Source of the DNA: an uncultured Clostridia bacterium
Lineage (GTDB): Bacteria; Bacillota; Clostridia; Oscillospirales; Acutalibacteraceae
NCBI GenBank assembly: GCA_946187095.1
Contig: CAMHPW010000038.1
Span: 1-8,452, forward strand
Length of the DNA stretch: 8,452 nucleotides
Direction of reading: 5' to 3'
Positions 1-8,419 of the stretch are shown here, in pieces. The notes beneath the pieces are model-generated. The model ran no database searches, was not told where the DNA came from, and worked only from the letters and a program-made list of their open reading frames with translations. Within the stretch, counting starts at the first letter, position 1, and each line of letters begins with the position of its first letter. The translations under genes and the position numbers were made by a program.

Positions 1-1
1 C

Positions 2-721
2 AAAACGGAAAGCTCTCAAATTTCCGAAACAAGCGTGGAAGAAATAAGACAAAATTCAGCCGAAAGTTCCGTTGAAAGTGTCAGTGATATCTCGGCGGAA
101 GAAAAAAGCCGTGAAGAAGAATCCGTTCCCGTATCCAATATGGCACTGGTCGGCTTTTATCTGCTTACGGATATCACTCCCGACGGTGAACATTTCATTG
201 ATACCGAACAATACGATGAAATGGGATTTCACGTTACACTGGAGATATTTTCCGATGGTACGGGAGAATTCAGGGAAGACAGTGATATCGTAAAAGTAAA
301 ATGGAATGACAAATATATTATCACTGATGACGGCATGATCAATTATCGCCTGCTTAACGATCAGCTTGCCCTGTATTCAGACAGTGATACATTCGTATTC
401 AAAAAAACGGACAAAGCGGAATTTGAAAAGCAGGAAAGTTCCGAAATAGTCGAACTGTCCGGATATATCGATGAAAGCGTTGCAGGAAAATATATTCTGA
501 CGGATATGACAAGTGAAAATAAATTTGCCAATGACATCTATCTCACCCTTAATACTGACGGAACAGGTATCATGCTGAACGGCACAAAAGAAACGCCTCT
601 CACATGGGATGACGGTGAGATCGAAATGAACGGTGAAATATTCTATTACGAAACGGACACAGATACTGTTATACTGGATTTTTACGGAATCTACTGGATA
701 TTTCAAAAAACAGACCAATGA
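2..721 (+). CDS. 3' part of a probable secreted/lipoprotein with two tandem beta-rich repeats
   Basis: The frame is open from the window edge, so the true start lies upstream. The GTG at 35 has no reason to be the start. The visible 239 residues begin with about 46 residues of low-complexity Ser/Glu-rich linker (24 of 46 are S or E), typical of a spacer behind a signal or lipobox region. No signal peptide is in view, so export is inferred. Two related modules follow, at about residues 51-137 and 162-237. Each opens with G-x-Y-[LI]-L-T-D-[IM]-T, continues through L-x(4)-D-G-T-G and a W-[ND]-D turn, and closes with F-x-K-T-D. The alternating hydrophobic pattern suggests small beta barrels, like lipocalin-type domains common in Clostridia lipoproteins; this is fold-level inference. 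No catalytic motif is seen and the function is unknown. The stop is TGA at 719-721. The gene converges on rpoC and shares its terminator. Confidence 0.8.
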   Translation, partial: KTESSQISETSVEEIRQNSAESSVESVSDISAEEKSREEESVPVSNMALVGFYLLTDITPDGEHFIDTEQYDEMGFHVTLEIFSDGTGEFREDSDIVKVKWNDKYIITDDGMINYRLLNDQLALYSDSDTFVFKKTDKAEFEKQESSEIVELSGYIDESVAGKYILTDMTSENKFANDIYLTLNTDGTGIMLNGTKETPLTWDDGEIEMNGEIFYYETDTDTVILDFYGIYWIFQKTDQ

Positions 722-782
722 AACTATAAATGAGCAAATTTCAAATCCTTCGTAAAACTGCACAATACCTGCAAGTCCCCGA

Positions 783-820
783 CCTCTCCACCACCGCCTG
801 CGGCGGCGGTGACGGAGAGG
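783..820. other. GC-rich hairpin, 7+7 bp with symmetric internal loop
   Basis: Arms CCTCTCC (783-789) and GGAGAGG (814-820) pair perfectly, as do CACCGCC (792-798) and GGCGGTG (805-811). The bases AC/AC between them form a 2x2 internal loop, and the apical loop is 799-804 (TGCGGC). No T-run follows, so it is not a canonical intrinsic terminator. From memory, similar CCTCTCC...GGAGAGG hairpins recur in intergenic DNA of Oscillospiraceae; I cannot confirm this here. Confidence 0.6.
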
Positions 821-824
821 TTAA

Positions 825-842
825 ATGCGGCGACAGCCGCAT
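825..842. other. Perfect 7 bp hairpin with a GACA tetraloop
   Basis: ATGCGGC (825-831) and GCCGCAT (836-842) pair perfectly around the loop GACA. It lies four bases after the preceding GC-rich hairpin, inside the same inverted-repeat element. It reads as one arm of a branched fold and has no U-run of its own. Confidence 0.6.
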
Positions 843-884
843 AGACAAGTTTTGTGCAACTTTCAAATTCGCTCATTATGCAGC

Positions 885-929
885 AAAAAAATGCCGGGCG
901 GCTTATGACCGTCCGGCATATATTTTTTT
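885..929. terminator. Bidirectional intrinsic terminator between rpoC and the convergent gene
   Basis: The stem arms are 891-901 and 909-919 around the 7 nt loop 902-908, flanked by A7 at 885-891 and T7 at 923-929. On the minus strand (rpoBC direction) the stem is followed at once by seven T, but one pair is an A-C mismatch. On the plus strand the same position is a G-U wobble, so the stem is unbroken, followed by TATA and then seven T. Both directions look functional. The stem starts about 9 nt after the rpoC stop, and the plus-strand T7 run overlaps that stop codon. Confidence 0.88.
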
Positions 930-3900
930 AGTTGAGTTCACCGTCAGAAACGGCAGGTGTCGGCATGAGAACAGGTTCTTCTGGAACGGTGCTTTCAATT
1001 TCGACATCTCTGTAACGGTGCATACCCGTACCGGCAGGTACGAGCTTACCGATAATGACATTTTCCTTGAGTCCCATGAGGGGATCGATCTTGCCTTTGA
1101 TAGCGGCATCTGTCAGTACACGGGTAGTCTCCTGGAAGGATGCTGCCGAAAGGAAGGAATCTGTTGCAAGAGACGCCTTCGTGATACCCAGAAGCATCGG
1201 TGTATAAGTCGCAAGTGAAAGACCTTCTTCACCGTTTGCCATTCTCTTTTCGACTTCTTCATTGGCGGCATAGAAGTCACCCTTGTCAACAACAGAACCT
1301 GCAAGCAGATTTGTACTTCCCGCATCTTCTATCTTGATCTTTCTCATCATCTGACGGACGATAACTTCAATGTGCTTGTCATTGATATCAACGCCCTGCA
1401 TACGATATGCATTCTGCACTTCTTCAATCAGATAATCCTGTACTGCTTCCGTACCCTTGATCGTGAGAACGTCATGCGGATTGACAGAGCCTTCTGTAAT
1501 GAGATCGCCTGCCTCGATCATCTGACCTTCCTCTACTTTCGTTCTGGAACCGAAAGGAATGAGATATTCACGTTTTTCGCCTGTTTCCATATCGGTGACA
1601 ACGGCATGACGATTTCTCTTGATTTCCTCAAAAGTCACCTTGCCGCCTATTTCACTGATAATCGCAAGACGTTTCGGCTTTCTTGCCTCAAAGAGTTCTT
1701 CAACACGGGGCAAACCCTGTGTGATATCCTCACCGCCTGCAACACCGCCTGTATGGAATGTACGCATGGTAAGCTGTGTACCAGGCTCACCGATGGACTG
1801 TGCCGCTATAATGCCGACTGCTTCGCCTATTGTAACGGGCATACCGTTGGCAAGGTTCGAGCCGTAGCACTTTTTGCATACACCATGCTTTGCACGGCAA
1901 TCGAGAATGGAACGAATCTTTATTTTTTCGACACCGCTGCTGACGATAATATCCGCATCGTCATCATCCATGATCTTGTTTGACGATACAAGCACATTTC
2001 CGTCCTTGTCCTTGAAATCTTCACAAAGATATCTGCCCAAAAGACGTTCATGCAGCGGTTCGATAACGGATTTATCGGGCTTGATGTCATATACAACGAT
2101 ACCGTCCGTCGTACCGCAGTCCTCTTCACGAATGATCACTTCCTGTGAAACGTCAACGAGTCGTCTGGTCAGATAACCCGAGTCGGCTGTACGCAAAGCC
2201 GTATCGGCAAGACCTTTTCTCGCACCACGGGAGGAAATGAAGTATTCGAGAATATTCAGACCTTCACGGTAATTTGCACGAATCGGAATTTCAATGGTTT
2301 TACCTGATGTATTTGCAATCAGTCCACGCATACCTGCCAGCTGTCTGATCTGGTTCATGGAACCACGGGCACCCGAATCCGCCATCATGAAGATCGGATT
2401 GTATCTGTCAAGGTTGCCCTGCAGTGCATCTGTAACATCTTTCGTGGCATCTTCCCAAATCTTGAGGACACTGTTATATCTCTCTTCATTGGACATGAAA
2501 CCACGCCTGTACATCTTTGTTACTTTATCTACTTTCTGTTCGGCAGCAGCGATGATTTCCTTTTTCTTCGGCGGAATCTTCGCATCACAAACCGCTACCG
2601 TGATGGCACCCTTTGTGGAATATTTATAGCCCTGCGATTTCACATCATCAAGTACAACGGAAGTAAGCTGTGTGCCATGCTTTTTGATACATCTGTCAAA
2701 TATCTTTCCAAGCTGTTTCTTGCCCACAAGGAAATCAATTTCATATTTCATGAAATTCTCTTCCCTGCTTCTGTCAACGAATCCCAAGTCCTGCGGAACA
2801 GGCTGATTGAAAATGATCCTGCCGACAGTGGTATCTACCAGAACGGATTTTTTCTCGCCGTTCCATTCACCCTCACGGCGAACTTTTATCTTTGCATGAA
2901 GGCTGACAACGCCTGTTTCATAAGCCATGATTGCTTCGTTGGTATCACAGAATATCTTGCCTTCACCCATTTCACCGTCTTTGTCAAGTGTCAGATAGTA
3001 GGAGCCAAGCACCATATCCTGAGTAGGAACGGTAACAGGCTTACCGTCTGACGGCTTGAGCAGGTTGTTGGCGGCAAGCATGAGAAAACGTGCTTCTGCC
3101 TGAGCCTCTGCCGAAAGCGGTACATGGACAGCCATCTGGTCGCCGTCAAAGTCGGCATTGAATGCCGTACAGGCGAGCGGATGAAGCTTGAGAGCCTTGC
3201 CCTCTACAAGAACGGGTTCAAATGCCTGAATGCCGAGTCTGTGAAGTGTCGGGGCACGGTTGAGCATGACAGGATGTCCCTTGATGACTCTTTCAAGAGC
3301 ATCCCATACTTCAGGGCTGGCACGTTCCACGGCTTTTCTTGCGGCTTTAATATTGTGTATATTGGAATTGCTTTCCGAAAGTATTTTCATGACAAACGGC
3401 TTGAACAGTTCAAGAGCCATCTCTTTCGGCAAGCCGCACTGATACATTTTGAGTTCGGGACCTACGACAATAACGGAACGTCCCGAATAGTCAACACGCT
3501 TTCCGAGAAGATTCTGACGGAAACGTCCCTGTTTGCCTTTGAGCATATCGGAAAGGGACTTCAAGGCACGGTTGTTCGGACCTGTGACAGGTCTGCCCCG
3601 TCTGCCGTTATCGATCAGGGCATCAACAGCCTCCTGCAGCATACGCTTTTCATTCCTGATAATAATATCGGGGGCACTGAGTTCAATGAGTCTTGCCAGA
3701 CGGTTGTTTCTGTTGATGACACGCCTGTAGAGATCATTCAGGTCGGAAGTGGCGAATCTGCCGCCGTCAAGCTGTACCATCGGACGTATATCGGGCGGAA
3801 TGACAGGAATGACATCCAATATCATCCATTCGGGACGGTTGCCTGACTGACGGAATGCCTCCACAACTTCCAGACGCTTGAGAATACGGACTTTTTTCTG

Positions 3901-4512
3901 ACCTGAGGCAACTTCCAGCTCACCTTTCAGCTCTGCAGAAAGCGTATCAAGGTCAATATTTTTGAGCAGCTTCTGTATGGCTTCCGCCCCCATCATTGCC
4001 TCGAAGTCATCACCGTATTTTTCCTTCATGTCCATGCACTCTTTCTCGGAAAGACACTGCTGTATGGACAATTCACGGGCGGCATCGCTGTCGGGATTGA
4101 TATCCGTGACGATATACATGGCAAAATACAGTATCTTTTCAAGAGTACGGGGGGATATATCAAGAATCAGTCCCATTCTGGAGGGGATTCCCTTGAAATA
4201 CCATATATGTGAAACAGGGGCTGCCAATTCGATATGTCCCATACGTTCACGTCTTACTTTTGACTTGGTGATCTCAACGCCGCAGCGTTCACATATCCTG
4301 CCTTTAAAGTGAACTTTTTTATACTTTCCGCAGTGACACTCCCAGTCCTTCTGAGGACCGAATATCGCTTCACAGAACAGACCGTCCTTTTCAGGCTTGA
4401 GTGTACGGTAGTTGATGGTTTCAGGCTTCTTGACCTCACCGTATGACCATTCCCTGATCATATCGGGAGAGGCAAGACCTATCTTTATAGATTCAAACTG
4501 ATTGAATTCCAT
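928..4512 (-). CDS. rpoC: DNA-directed RNA polymerase subunit beta'
   Basis: This is the largest catalytic subunit of RNA polymerase, which forms the clamp, bridge helix and trigger loop and holds the catalytic magnesium. At 1194 residues it has about the usual Firmicutes length. Visible in order are the N-terminal zinc site (C59, C61, C74, C77), the rudder and switch region with [20 protein letters not shown] near 327-346, the active-site NADFDGDQM at 452-460 (D454, D456, D458 bind Mg), the bridge helix with [18 protein letters not shown] near 710-727, the second zinc site (C799, C872, C879, C882) and the trigger loop with [16 protein letters not shown] near 908-923. The trigger loop runs straight into [14 protein letters not shown] with no large insert such as enterobacteria carry. 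ATG at 4512 is chosen because AAGGAGG lies 9 nt upstream. A TTG at 4533 would add seven residues and overlap the rpoB stop, and is unlikely. The stop is TAA. The gene is intact and is cotranscribed with rpoB. Confidence 0.98.
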   Translation of the reverse strand: MEFNQFESIKIGLASPDMIREWSYGEVKKPETINYRTLKPEKDGLFCEAIFGPQKDWECHCGKYKKVHFKGRICERCGVEITKSKVRRERMGHIELAAPVSHIWYFKGIPSRMGLILDISPRTLEKILYFAMYIVTDINPDSDAARELSIQQCLSEKECMDMKEKYGDDFEAMMGAEAIQKLLKNIDLDTLSAELKGELEVASGQKKVRILKRLEVVEAFRQSGNRPEWMILDVIPVIPPDIRPMVQLDGGRFATSDLNDLYRRVINRNNRLARLIELSAPDIIIRNEKRMLQEAVDALIDNGRRGRPVTGPNNRALKSLSDMLKGKQGRFRQNLLGKRVDYSGRSVIVVGPELKMYQCGLPKEMALELFKPFVMKILSESNSNIHNIKAARKAVERASPEVWDALERVIKGHPVMLNRAPTLHRLGIQAFEPVLVEGKALKLHPLACTAFNADFDGDQMAVHVPLSAEAQAEARFLMLAANNLLKPSDGKPVTVPTQDMVLGSYYLTLDKDGEMGEGKIFCDTNEAIMAYETGVVSLHAKIKVRREGEWNGEKKSVLVDTTVGRIIFNQPVPQDLGFVDRSREENFMKYEIDFLVGKKQLGKIFDRCIKKHGTQLTSVVLDDVKSQGYKYSTKGAITVAVCDAKIPPKKKEIIAAAEQKVDKVTKMYRRGFMSNEERYNSVLKIWEDATKDVTDALQGNLDRYNPIFMMADSGARGSMNQIRQLAGMRGLIANTSGKTIEIPIRANYREGLNILEYFISSRGARKGLADTALRTADSGYLTRRLVDVSQEVIIREEDCGTTDGIVVYDIKPDKSVIEPLHERLLGRYLCEDFKDKDGNVLVSSNKIMDDDDADIIVSSGVEKIKIRSILDCRAKHGVCKKCYGSNLANGMPVTIGEAVGIIAAQSIGEPGTQLTMRTFHTGGVAGGEDITQGLPRVEELFEARKPKRLAIISEIGGKVTFEEIKRNRHAVVTDMETGEKREYLIPFGSRTKVEEGQMIEAGDLITEGSVNPHDVLTIKGTEAVQDYLIEEVQNAYRMQGVDINDKHIEVIVRQMMRKIKIEDAGSTNLLAGSVVDKGDFYAANEEVEKRMANGEEGLSLATYTPMLLGITKASLATDSFLSAASFQETTRVLTDAAIKGKIDPLMGLKENVIIGKLVPAGTGMHRYRDVEIESTVPEEPVLMPTPAVSDGELN

Positions 4513-4521
4513 TTGCGGAGT

Positions 4522-4528
4522 CCTCCTT
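4522..4528 (-). promoter_or_regulatory. Ribosome binding site of rpoC
   Basis: On the minus strand AAGGAGG lies 9 nt before the ATG at 4512. It fixes the rpoC start over the in-frame TTG at 4533. The rpoB stop TGA (4532-4530) is followed in frame by TAA (4529-4527), which overlaps this site, so rpoB has a tandem stop. Confidence 0.92.
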
Positions 4529-4529
4529 A

Positions 4530-7500
4530 TCAAATATCGCTGTCGTCAGAAAAGTTGCTTATGCTCTTAAGGAACTCGTCCATGTCATTATCATCCTGTG
4601 CCTGATATTCTTCCTCCTCCATATCAAAGCTCTCATCTTCACCGTTTTCATCGACTGTCTGATAGCTCTGATTGATGTCATCGGTAACGACCATCTTTTC
4701 ATCGAAAAGCTCGCCTGAATGCGGATTATCCGAGTCATCGTCATCCACGCTGATATCGACTTCCTCACCGTCTTTGTCAAGGACTTTGATATCCAGTGCA
4801 AGCGACTGCAGTTCTTTGATCAGGACTTTGAAAGATTCCGGAATACCGGGCTTGGGTATATTTTCACCTTTTACGATCGCTTCAAAGGTCTTGACACGCC
4901 CTACAACGTCATCGGATTTGACTGTGAGTATTTCCTGAAGGGTATAGGCTGCACCGTATGCTTCCAATGCCCATACTTCCATTTCACCGAAACGCTGTCC
5001 GCCGAACTGTGCCTTACCGCCCAGAGGCTGCTGCGTTACAAGAGAATACGGTCCTGTGGAACGTGCGTGTATCTTGTCATCAACAAGATGATGCAGTTTG
5101 AGATAATACATATAGCCGACTGTGACAGGATTATCGAAATACTCGCCTGTTCTGCCGTCTTTGAGTCTGATCTTGCCGTCTTCATTGATGCCTGCCTCAC
5201 GGAAGCATCTGATGATATCATCTTCATGGGCACCGTCAAACACAGGTGTCATGATCTTGTAGCCAAGCGTTTTGGCGGCATAGCCGAGATGTACTTCCAG
5301 TACCTGTCCGATATTCATTCGGGACGGAACGCCCAGCGGATTCAGAACGATATCGAGCGGCGTACCGTCGGGCAGGAAGGGCATATCCTCTTCAGGCAAT
5401 ACACGGGATACGACACCCTTGTTGCCGTGACGGCCTGCCATCTTGTCGCCAACCTGAATCTTACGTTTCTGAGCAATATAGCAGCGGACTACTTTATTGA
5501 CACCCGGCGACAATTCATCTGCACTTGTCTCTTTTGTGAATATTTTTACGTCTACGATAATGCCGTATTCACCGTGAGGAACTCTCAGAGAAGTATCACG
5601 GACTTCACGGGATTTTTCACCGAAAATAGCCCTGAGCAGTCTTTCTTCGGAAGTCAGTTCCGTTTCGCCCTTCGGAGTAACTTTTCCGACAAGGATATCA
5701 CCTGCATGGACCTCTGCACCGATATGTATGATACCGTTTTCATCAAGGTCACGGAGCTGGTCTTCACCTATATTCGGAATATCCCTTGTGATCTCTTCGG
5801 GACCGAGTTTGGTGTCACGGGCTTCTATTTCATATTCTTCAATGTGTATCGATGTATAAACATCGTCACGGACTATCTTTTCATTCAGGAGAACGGCATC
5901 TTCATAGTTGTAGCCCTCCCATGTCATAAAGCCGATCAGGGCATTCTTGCCCAGAGAAATTTCGCCGTTGTTGGTAGCAGGACCGTCTGCAAGTACCTGA
6001 TGGCCGACTACACGCTGACCTACGCTTACGATCGGCACCTGATTGATACAGGTACCCTGATTGGAACGGGTAAATTTAGTCACGGTATACGTCTTCTTGA
6101 CACCGTCATCATATTTCACGGTAATTTTGTCTGCACTGACATATTCCACAACGCCGCTGCCTTCTGACAGGATACATACGCCTGAGTCAACGCCTGCCTT
6201 GTATTCCATGCCTGTGCCGACAACAGGAGATTCCGTTCTGAGAAGCGGAACTGCCTGTCTCTGCATATTCGAACCCATCAGGGCACGGTTCGCATCATCA
6301 TTTTCAAGGAACGGTATCATCGCCGTAGCAACGGATACGACCATCTTCGGCGATACGTCCATGTAATCCGCTTTTTCAGGCTCTGTTTCAATAAATTCAT
6401 CACGGCATCTGCCGACGATCTTCTTGTGTACGAATCTGCCGTTTTCATCAAGGGGTTCATTCGCCTGTGCAACGATAAAGTTGTCTTCCAGATCGGCAGT
6501 CATATATCTAACATCATTTGTAACTATGCCTGTTTCCTTGTCCACTCTTCTGAAAGGTGCTTCGATCAGACCGTATTCATTGATCTTTGCGAAAGTCGCA
6601 AGATAGGAGATCAGTCCGATATTCGGACCTTCAGGAGTCTCGATAGGACACATTCTGCCATAGTGTGTATAGTGAACGTCACGGACTTCAAATCCTGCAC
6701 GGTCTCTGGAAAGACCGCCCGGACCAAGTGCCGAAAGTCTTCTTTTATGCGTCAGCTCTGCAAGAGGGTTATTCTGATCCATGAACTGCGAAAGCGGTGA
6801 TGAACCAAAAAACTCCTTGATTGCCGCCGTCACGGGACGGATATTGATCAGTGCATTCGGAGAAAGATTATTGATATCCTGTGCATTGAGCGTCATTCTT
6901 TCCCTGATGACTCTTTCAAGACGGGCAAAGCCGATCCTGAACTGATTCTGCAGCAATTCGCCTACACAGCGGATACGTCTGTTGCCAAGATGGTCGATAT
7001 CATCCGTTACGCCGATACCGCAGGCAAGGGAATTCATATAGTTGATGCTTGCAAAAATATCATCTATGATAATATGTTTCGGGATAAGCTCATCCCTGTG
7101 TATTCTGAGTTCTCTCTTGAGTTTGGCTGTGTCATCTGTACCTGTAGTGTCCAGTATCTCACGGAGAACAACAAATCTTACTTTTTCATTGATGCCGATA
7201 TCCTCGACATCAAAGCCGATATATTTTGATATATCCACCATGCCGTTGGAAATGATCTTGACCGTTCTGCCGTCGGCAGCCTGTACGAATGCCTCTGTGA
7301 CGCCTGCATTTTCCAGCTCCAGAGCACGTTCTTTTGAGATCACTTCACCCTCATCGGCAAGCAGCTCACCTGTCACGGGATCGGCGATCGGCTGTGCCAG
7401 AGTCTGATTGGCAAGCCTGTTGGAAAGTGACAGCTTTTTATTATATTTATATCTTCCGACTCTTGACATATCATATCTTCTTGCATCGAAGAAAAGTGAA

Positions 7501-8306
7501 TCAAGATGAGCCTGTGCACTCTCAACGGTAGGCGGCTCACTCGGACGGAGTTTTCTGTATACCTCTTTCAGAGCATCGTCTCTGTTTTTGGTGGAATCTT
7601 TCTCGATCGTAGCGATCATTCTGTCATCTGTTCCGAAATAATCCAGTATTTCCTGATCGGAACCGAGACCTAATGCACGGATAAATGTAGTAACGGGAAG
7701 TTTTCTGTTCTTGTCGATACGGACATAGAAAACGTCATTGACATCATTTTCATATTCAAGCCATGCACCCCTGTTCGGGATCACAGTCGCACTGAACAAT
7801 TCCTTGCCTGTCTTGTCATGATCCATTTTATAATAAACACCCGGTGATCTGACGAGCTGTGAAACGATAACACGTTCCGCACCGTTTATCACAAAAGTAC
7901 CGCTGGGTGTCATAAGCGGAAAATCGCCCATAAATACATCGGAATCTTTGTGTTCGCCTGTTTCCCTGTTATAGAGCGAGGCTTTCACACGAAGCGGTGC
8001 AGAGTATGTAACGTCCCTTTCCTTGCATTCCGCAATCGAATAATTGGGATGTTCCCTGTCCAGATTGTAATCGAGAAAACTCAGCACAAGATTCCCGGAG
8101 TAGTCGGTTATGCCCGAAACATCTTCAAAGACCTCTTTCAAGCCCTTTCCTAAAAACCATTCATACGAATCCTTCTGAATCTCGATCAGATTCGGCATCG
8201 GGATCACTTCGTCGGTACGGGAAAAATTGACTCTCCTGGTATTTCCGAGTTTTTCAACTTTGTAATCCTTGCCTCCGATATGAACGGTTTCTTTGCCGTT
8301 TACCAT
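4530..8306 (-). CDS. rpoB: DNA-directed RNA polymerase subunit beta
   Basis: This is the second large catalytic subunit of RNA polymerase, which binds the RNA-DNA hybrid and contacts sigma and rifamycins. The product is 1258 residues against about 1190 in Bacillus subtilis. Visible in order are the protrusion with the [20 protein letters not shown] block (132-151), lobe, fork with the rifampicin region (501-532, [15 protein letters not shown]...), the NYEDA motif near 800-804, the active-site lysines K947 and K955 in [19 protein letters not shown], and the C-terminal [20 protein letters not shown] block from 1095 that meets beta'. The key rifampicin contacts Q507, D510, H520 and S525 are unchanged. 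From about 1176 an 83-residue tail carries 33 acidic and only 3 Lys residues; this accounts for the extra length. ATG at 8306 has GGAG 8 nt upstream. An ATG at 8390 would add 28 hydrophobic/basic residues but has no ribosome site. rpoC follows 17 nt after the stop. Confidence 0.98.
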   Translation of the reverse strand: MVNGKETVHIGGKDYKVEKLGNTRRVNFSRTDEVIPMPNLIEIQKDSYEWFLGKGLKEVFEDVSGITDYSGNLVLSFLDYNLDREHPNYSIAECKERDVTYSAPLRVKASLYNRETGEHKDSDVFMGDFPLMTPSGTFVINGAERVIVSQLVRSPGVYYKMDHDKTGKELFSATVIPNRGAWLEYENDVNDVFYVRIDKNRKLPVTTFIRALGLGSDQEILDYFGTDDRMIATIEKDSTKNRDDALKEVYRKLRPSEPPTVESAQAHLDSLFFDARRYDMSRVGRYKYNKKLSLSNRLANQTLAQPIADPVTGELLADEGEVISKERALELENAGVTEAFVQAADGRTVKIISNGMVDISKYIGFDVEDIGINEKVRFVVLREILDTTGTDDTAKLKRELRIHRDELIPKHIIIDDIFASINYMNSLACGIGVTDDIDHLGNRRIRCVGELLQNQFRIGFARLERVIRERMTLNAQDINNLSPNALINIRPVTAAIKEFFGSSPLSQFMDQNNPLAELTHKRRLSALGPGGLSRDRAGFEVRDVHYTHYGRMCPIETPEGPNIGLISYLATFAKINEYGLIEAPFRRVDKETGIVTNDVRYMTADLEDNFIVAQANEPLDENGRFVHKKIVGRCRDEFIETEPEKADYMDVSPKMVVSVATAMIPFLENDDANRALMGSNMQRQAVPLLRTESPVVGTGMEYKAGVDSGVCILSEGSGVVEYVSADKITVKYDDGVKKTYTVTKFTRSNQGTCINQVPIVSVGQRVVGHQVLADGPATNNGEISLGKNALIGFMTWEGYNYEDAVLLNEKIVRDDVYTSIHIEEYEIEARDTKLGPEEITRDIPNIGEDQLRDLDENGIIHIGAEVHAGDILVGKVTPKGETELTSEERLLRAIFGEKSREVRDTSLRVPHGEYGIIVDVKIFTKETSADELSPGVNKVVRCYIAQKRKIQVGDKMAGRHGNKGVVSRVLPEEDMPFLPDGTPLDIVLNPLGVPSRMNIGQVLEVHLGYAAKTLGYKIMTPVFDGAHEDDIIRCFREAGINEDGKIRLKDGRTGEYFDNPVTVGYMYYLKLHHLVDDKIHARSTGPYSLVTQQPLGGKAQFGGQRFGEMEVWALEAYGAAYTLQEILTVKSDDVVGRVKTFEAIVKGENIPKPGIPESFKVLIKELQSLALDIKVLDKDGEEVDISVDDDDSDNPHSGELFDEKMVVTDDINQSYQTVDENGEDESFDMEEEEYQAQDDNDMDEFLKSISNFSDDSDI

Positions 8307-8314
8307 GCAATCAA

Positions 8315-8318
8315 CTCC
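8315..8318 (-). promoter_or_regulatory. Ribosome binding site of rpoB
   Basis: On the minus strand TGGAG (GGAG core) sits 8 nt before the ATG at 8306. This decides the start against the in-frame ATG at 8390, whose upstream sequence (TAACATAATTT) has no purine-rich site. Confidence 0.85.
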
Positions 8319-8366
8319 ATTCCATTTTTTAAAGCACACCATGCAAAAATAAAAACGAAAATTTAC

Positions 8367-8387
8367 AAAAAAACTCTTGATTTTTTT
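8367..8387. other. Symmetric A7-N7-T7 tract in the rpoB upstream region
   Basis: Seven A (8367-8373), CTCTTGA, then seven T (8381-8387). As RNA this is only a weak A-U stem. As DNA the run of A-tracts from 8346 to 8373 is expected to be curved. It lies directly upstream of the plus-strand -35 candidate, where an UP-like element would be. On the minus strand it makes the rpoB leader very U-rich. Confidence 0.45.
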
Positions 8388-8405
8388 CATAAATTATGTT
8401 AGTAT
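8377..8405 (+). promoter_or_regulatory. Candidate outward-facing sigma-A promoter (extended -10)
   Basis: TTGATT at 8377-8382, a 17 nt spacer, then TAGTAT at 8400-8405 with TG at 8397-8398 in the extended -10 position. A-tracts lie just upstream of the -35. The predicted start, near 8412, would send transcription out of the right edge of the window. The motifs are imperfect (TTGATT and TAGTAT each match 4 of 6), so this is a candidate only. Confidence 0.42.
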
Positions 8406-8419
8406 TCAATACGGATCAA
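8393..8419 (-). promoter_or_regulatory. Weak candidate promoter for rpoB
   Basis: On the minus strand CATAAT (8398-8393, 5 of 6 to TATAAT) is preceded by TTGATC (8419-8414), but the spacer is 15 nt, shorter than the preferred 17. It would give a U-rich leader of roughly 80 nt and it overlaps the outward-facing candidate. The main rpoB promoter could instead lie upstream of the window if rpoB is read through from ribosomal protein genes. Confidence 0.28.

Larger units (their letters stand above)
729..877. repeat. Compact inverted-repeat element with two internal hairpins (MITE-like or structured 3' UTR)
   Basis: The outer ends are imperfect inverted repeats: 730-745 (ATGAGCAAATTTCAAA) against 861-876, whose reverse complement is ATGAGCGAATTTGAAA, 14 of 16 matching. 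A second inner pairing joins 759-771 (TGCACAATACCTG) with 846-858 (11 of 13). Inside lie a 7+7 bp hairpin with a 2x2 internal loop (arms 783-798 and 805-820) and a perfect 7 bp stem with a GACA loop (825-831/836-842). The hairpin at 783-820 is about 76% GC, against AT-rich surroundings. A TA dinucleotide sits on each side (727-728, 877-878), which could be a target duplication or chance. No ORF inside is convincing. The element starts 7 nt after the surface-protein stop, so it would be in that gene's 3' UTR. A mobile miniature element and a structured RNA are both possible. Confidence 0.55.

Noticed and set aside
35..37. GTG as the true start of the first gene
   Set aside because: The frame is open to the window edge and the same Ser/Glu-rich composition continues upstream, so the gene is simply truncated by the window.
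825..842. Riboswitch or attenuator aptamer
   Set aside because: The structured region lies between two convergent genes, downstream of both, so it cannot control a downstream start in either direction.
783..842. CRISPR repeats or a tRNA-like cloverleaf
   Set aside because: No direct repeats with spacers are present, and there is no acceptor stem with CCA or T-loop consensus; the hairpins differ from one another.
730..1218. A 162-codon plus-strand frame running through the inverted-repeat element and terminator into rpoC
   Set aside because: It crosses two hairpins and the bidirectional terminator, then runs antisense to rpoC; no ribosome site.
3124..3846. A 240-codon open frame on the plus strand opposite rpoC
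   Set aside because: Same codon-register effect opposite the active-site region of rpoC; no plausible protein features.
4513..4533. TTG start for rpoC giving seven extra residues
   Set aside because: AAGGAGG is ideally placed for the ATG at 4512, and the extra residues (MIRRTPQ) are encoded by the Shine-Dalgarno region itself.
4719..6167. A 482-codon open frame on the plus strand opposite rpoB
   Set aside because: It is in exact codon register with rpoB, so its stops would need TTA, CTA or TCA codons in rpoB, which this gene uses rarely. The product is Cys/Phe/Ile-rich with no recognisable domain and no good ribosome site.
928..8306. Intein, large insertion or frameshift in rpoB or rpoC
   Set aside because: Both genes read through without interruption. 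The beta' trigger loop and beta core blocks are contiguous, and the only extension is the acidic C-terminal tail of RpoB.
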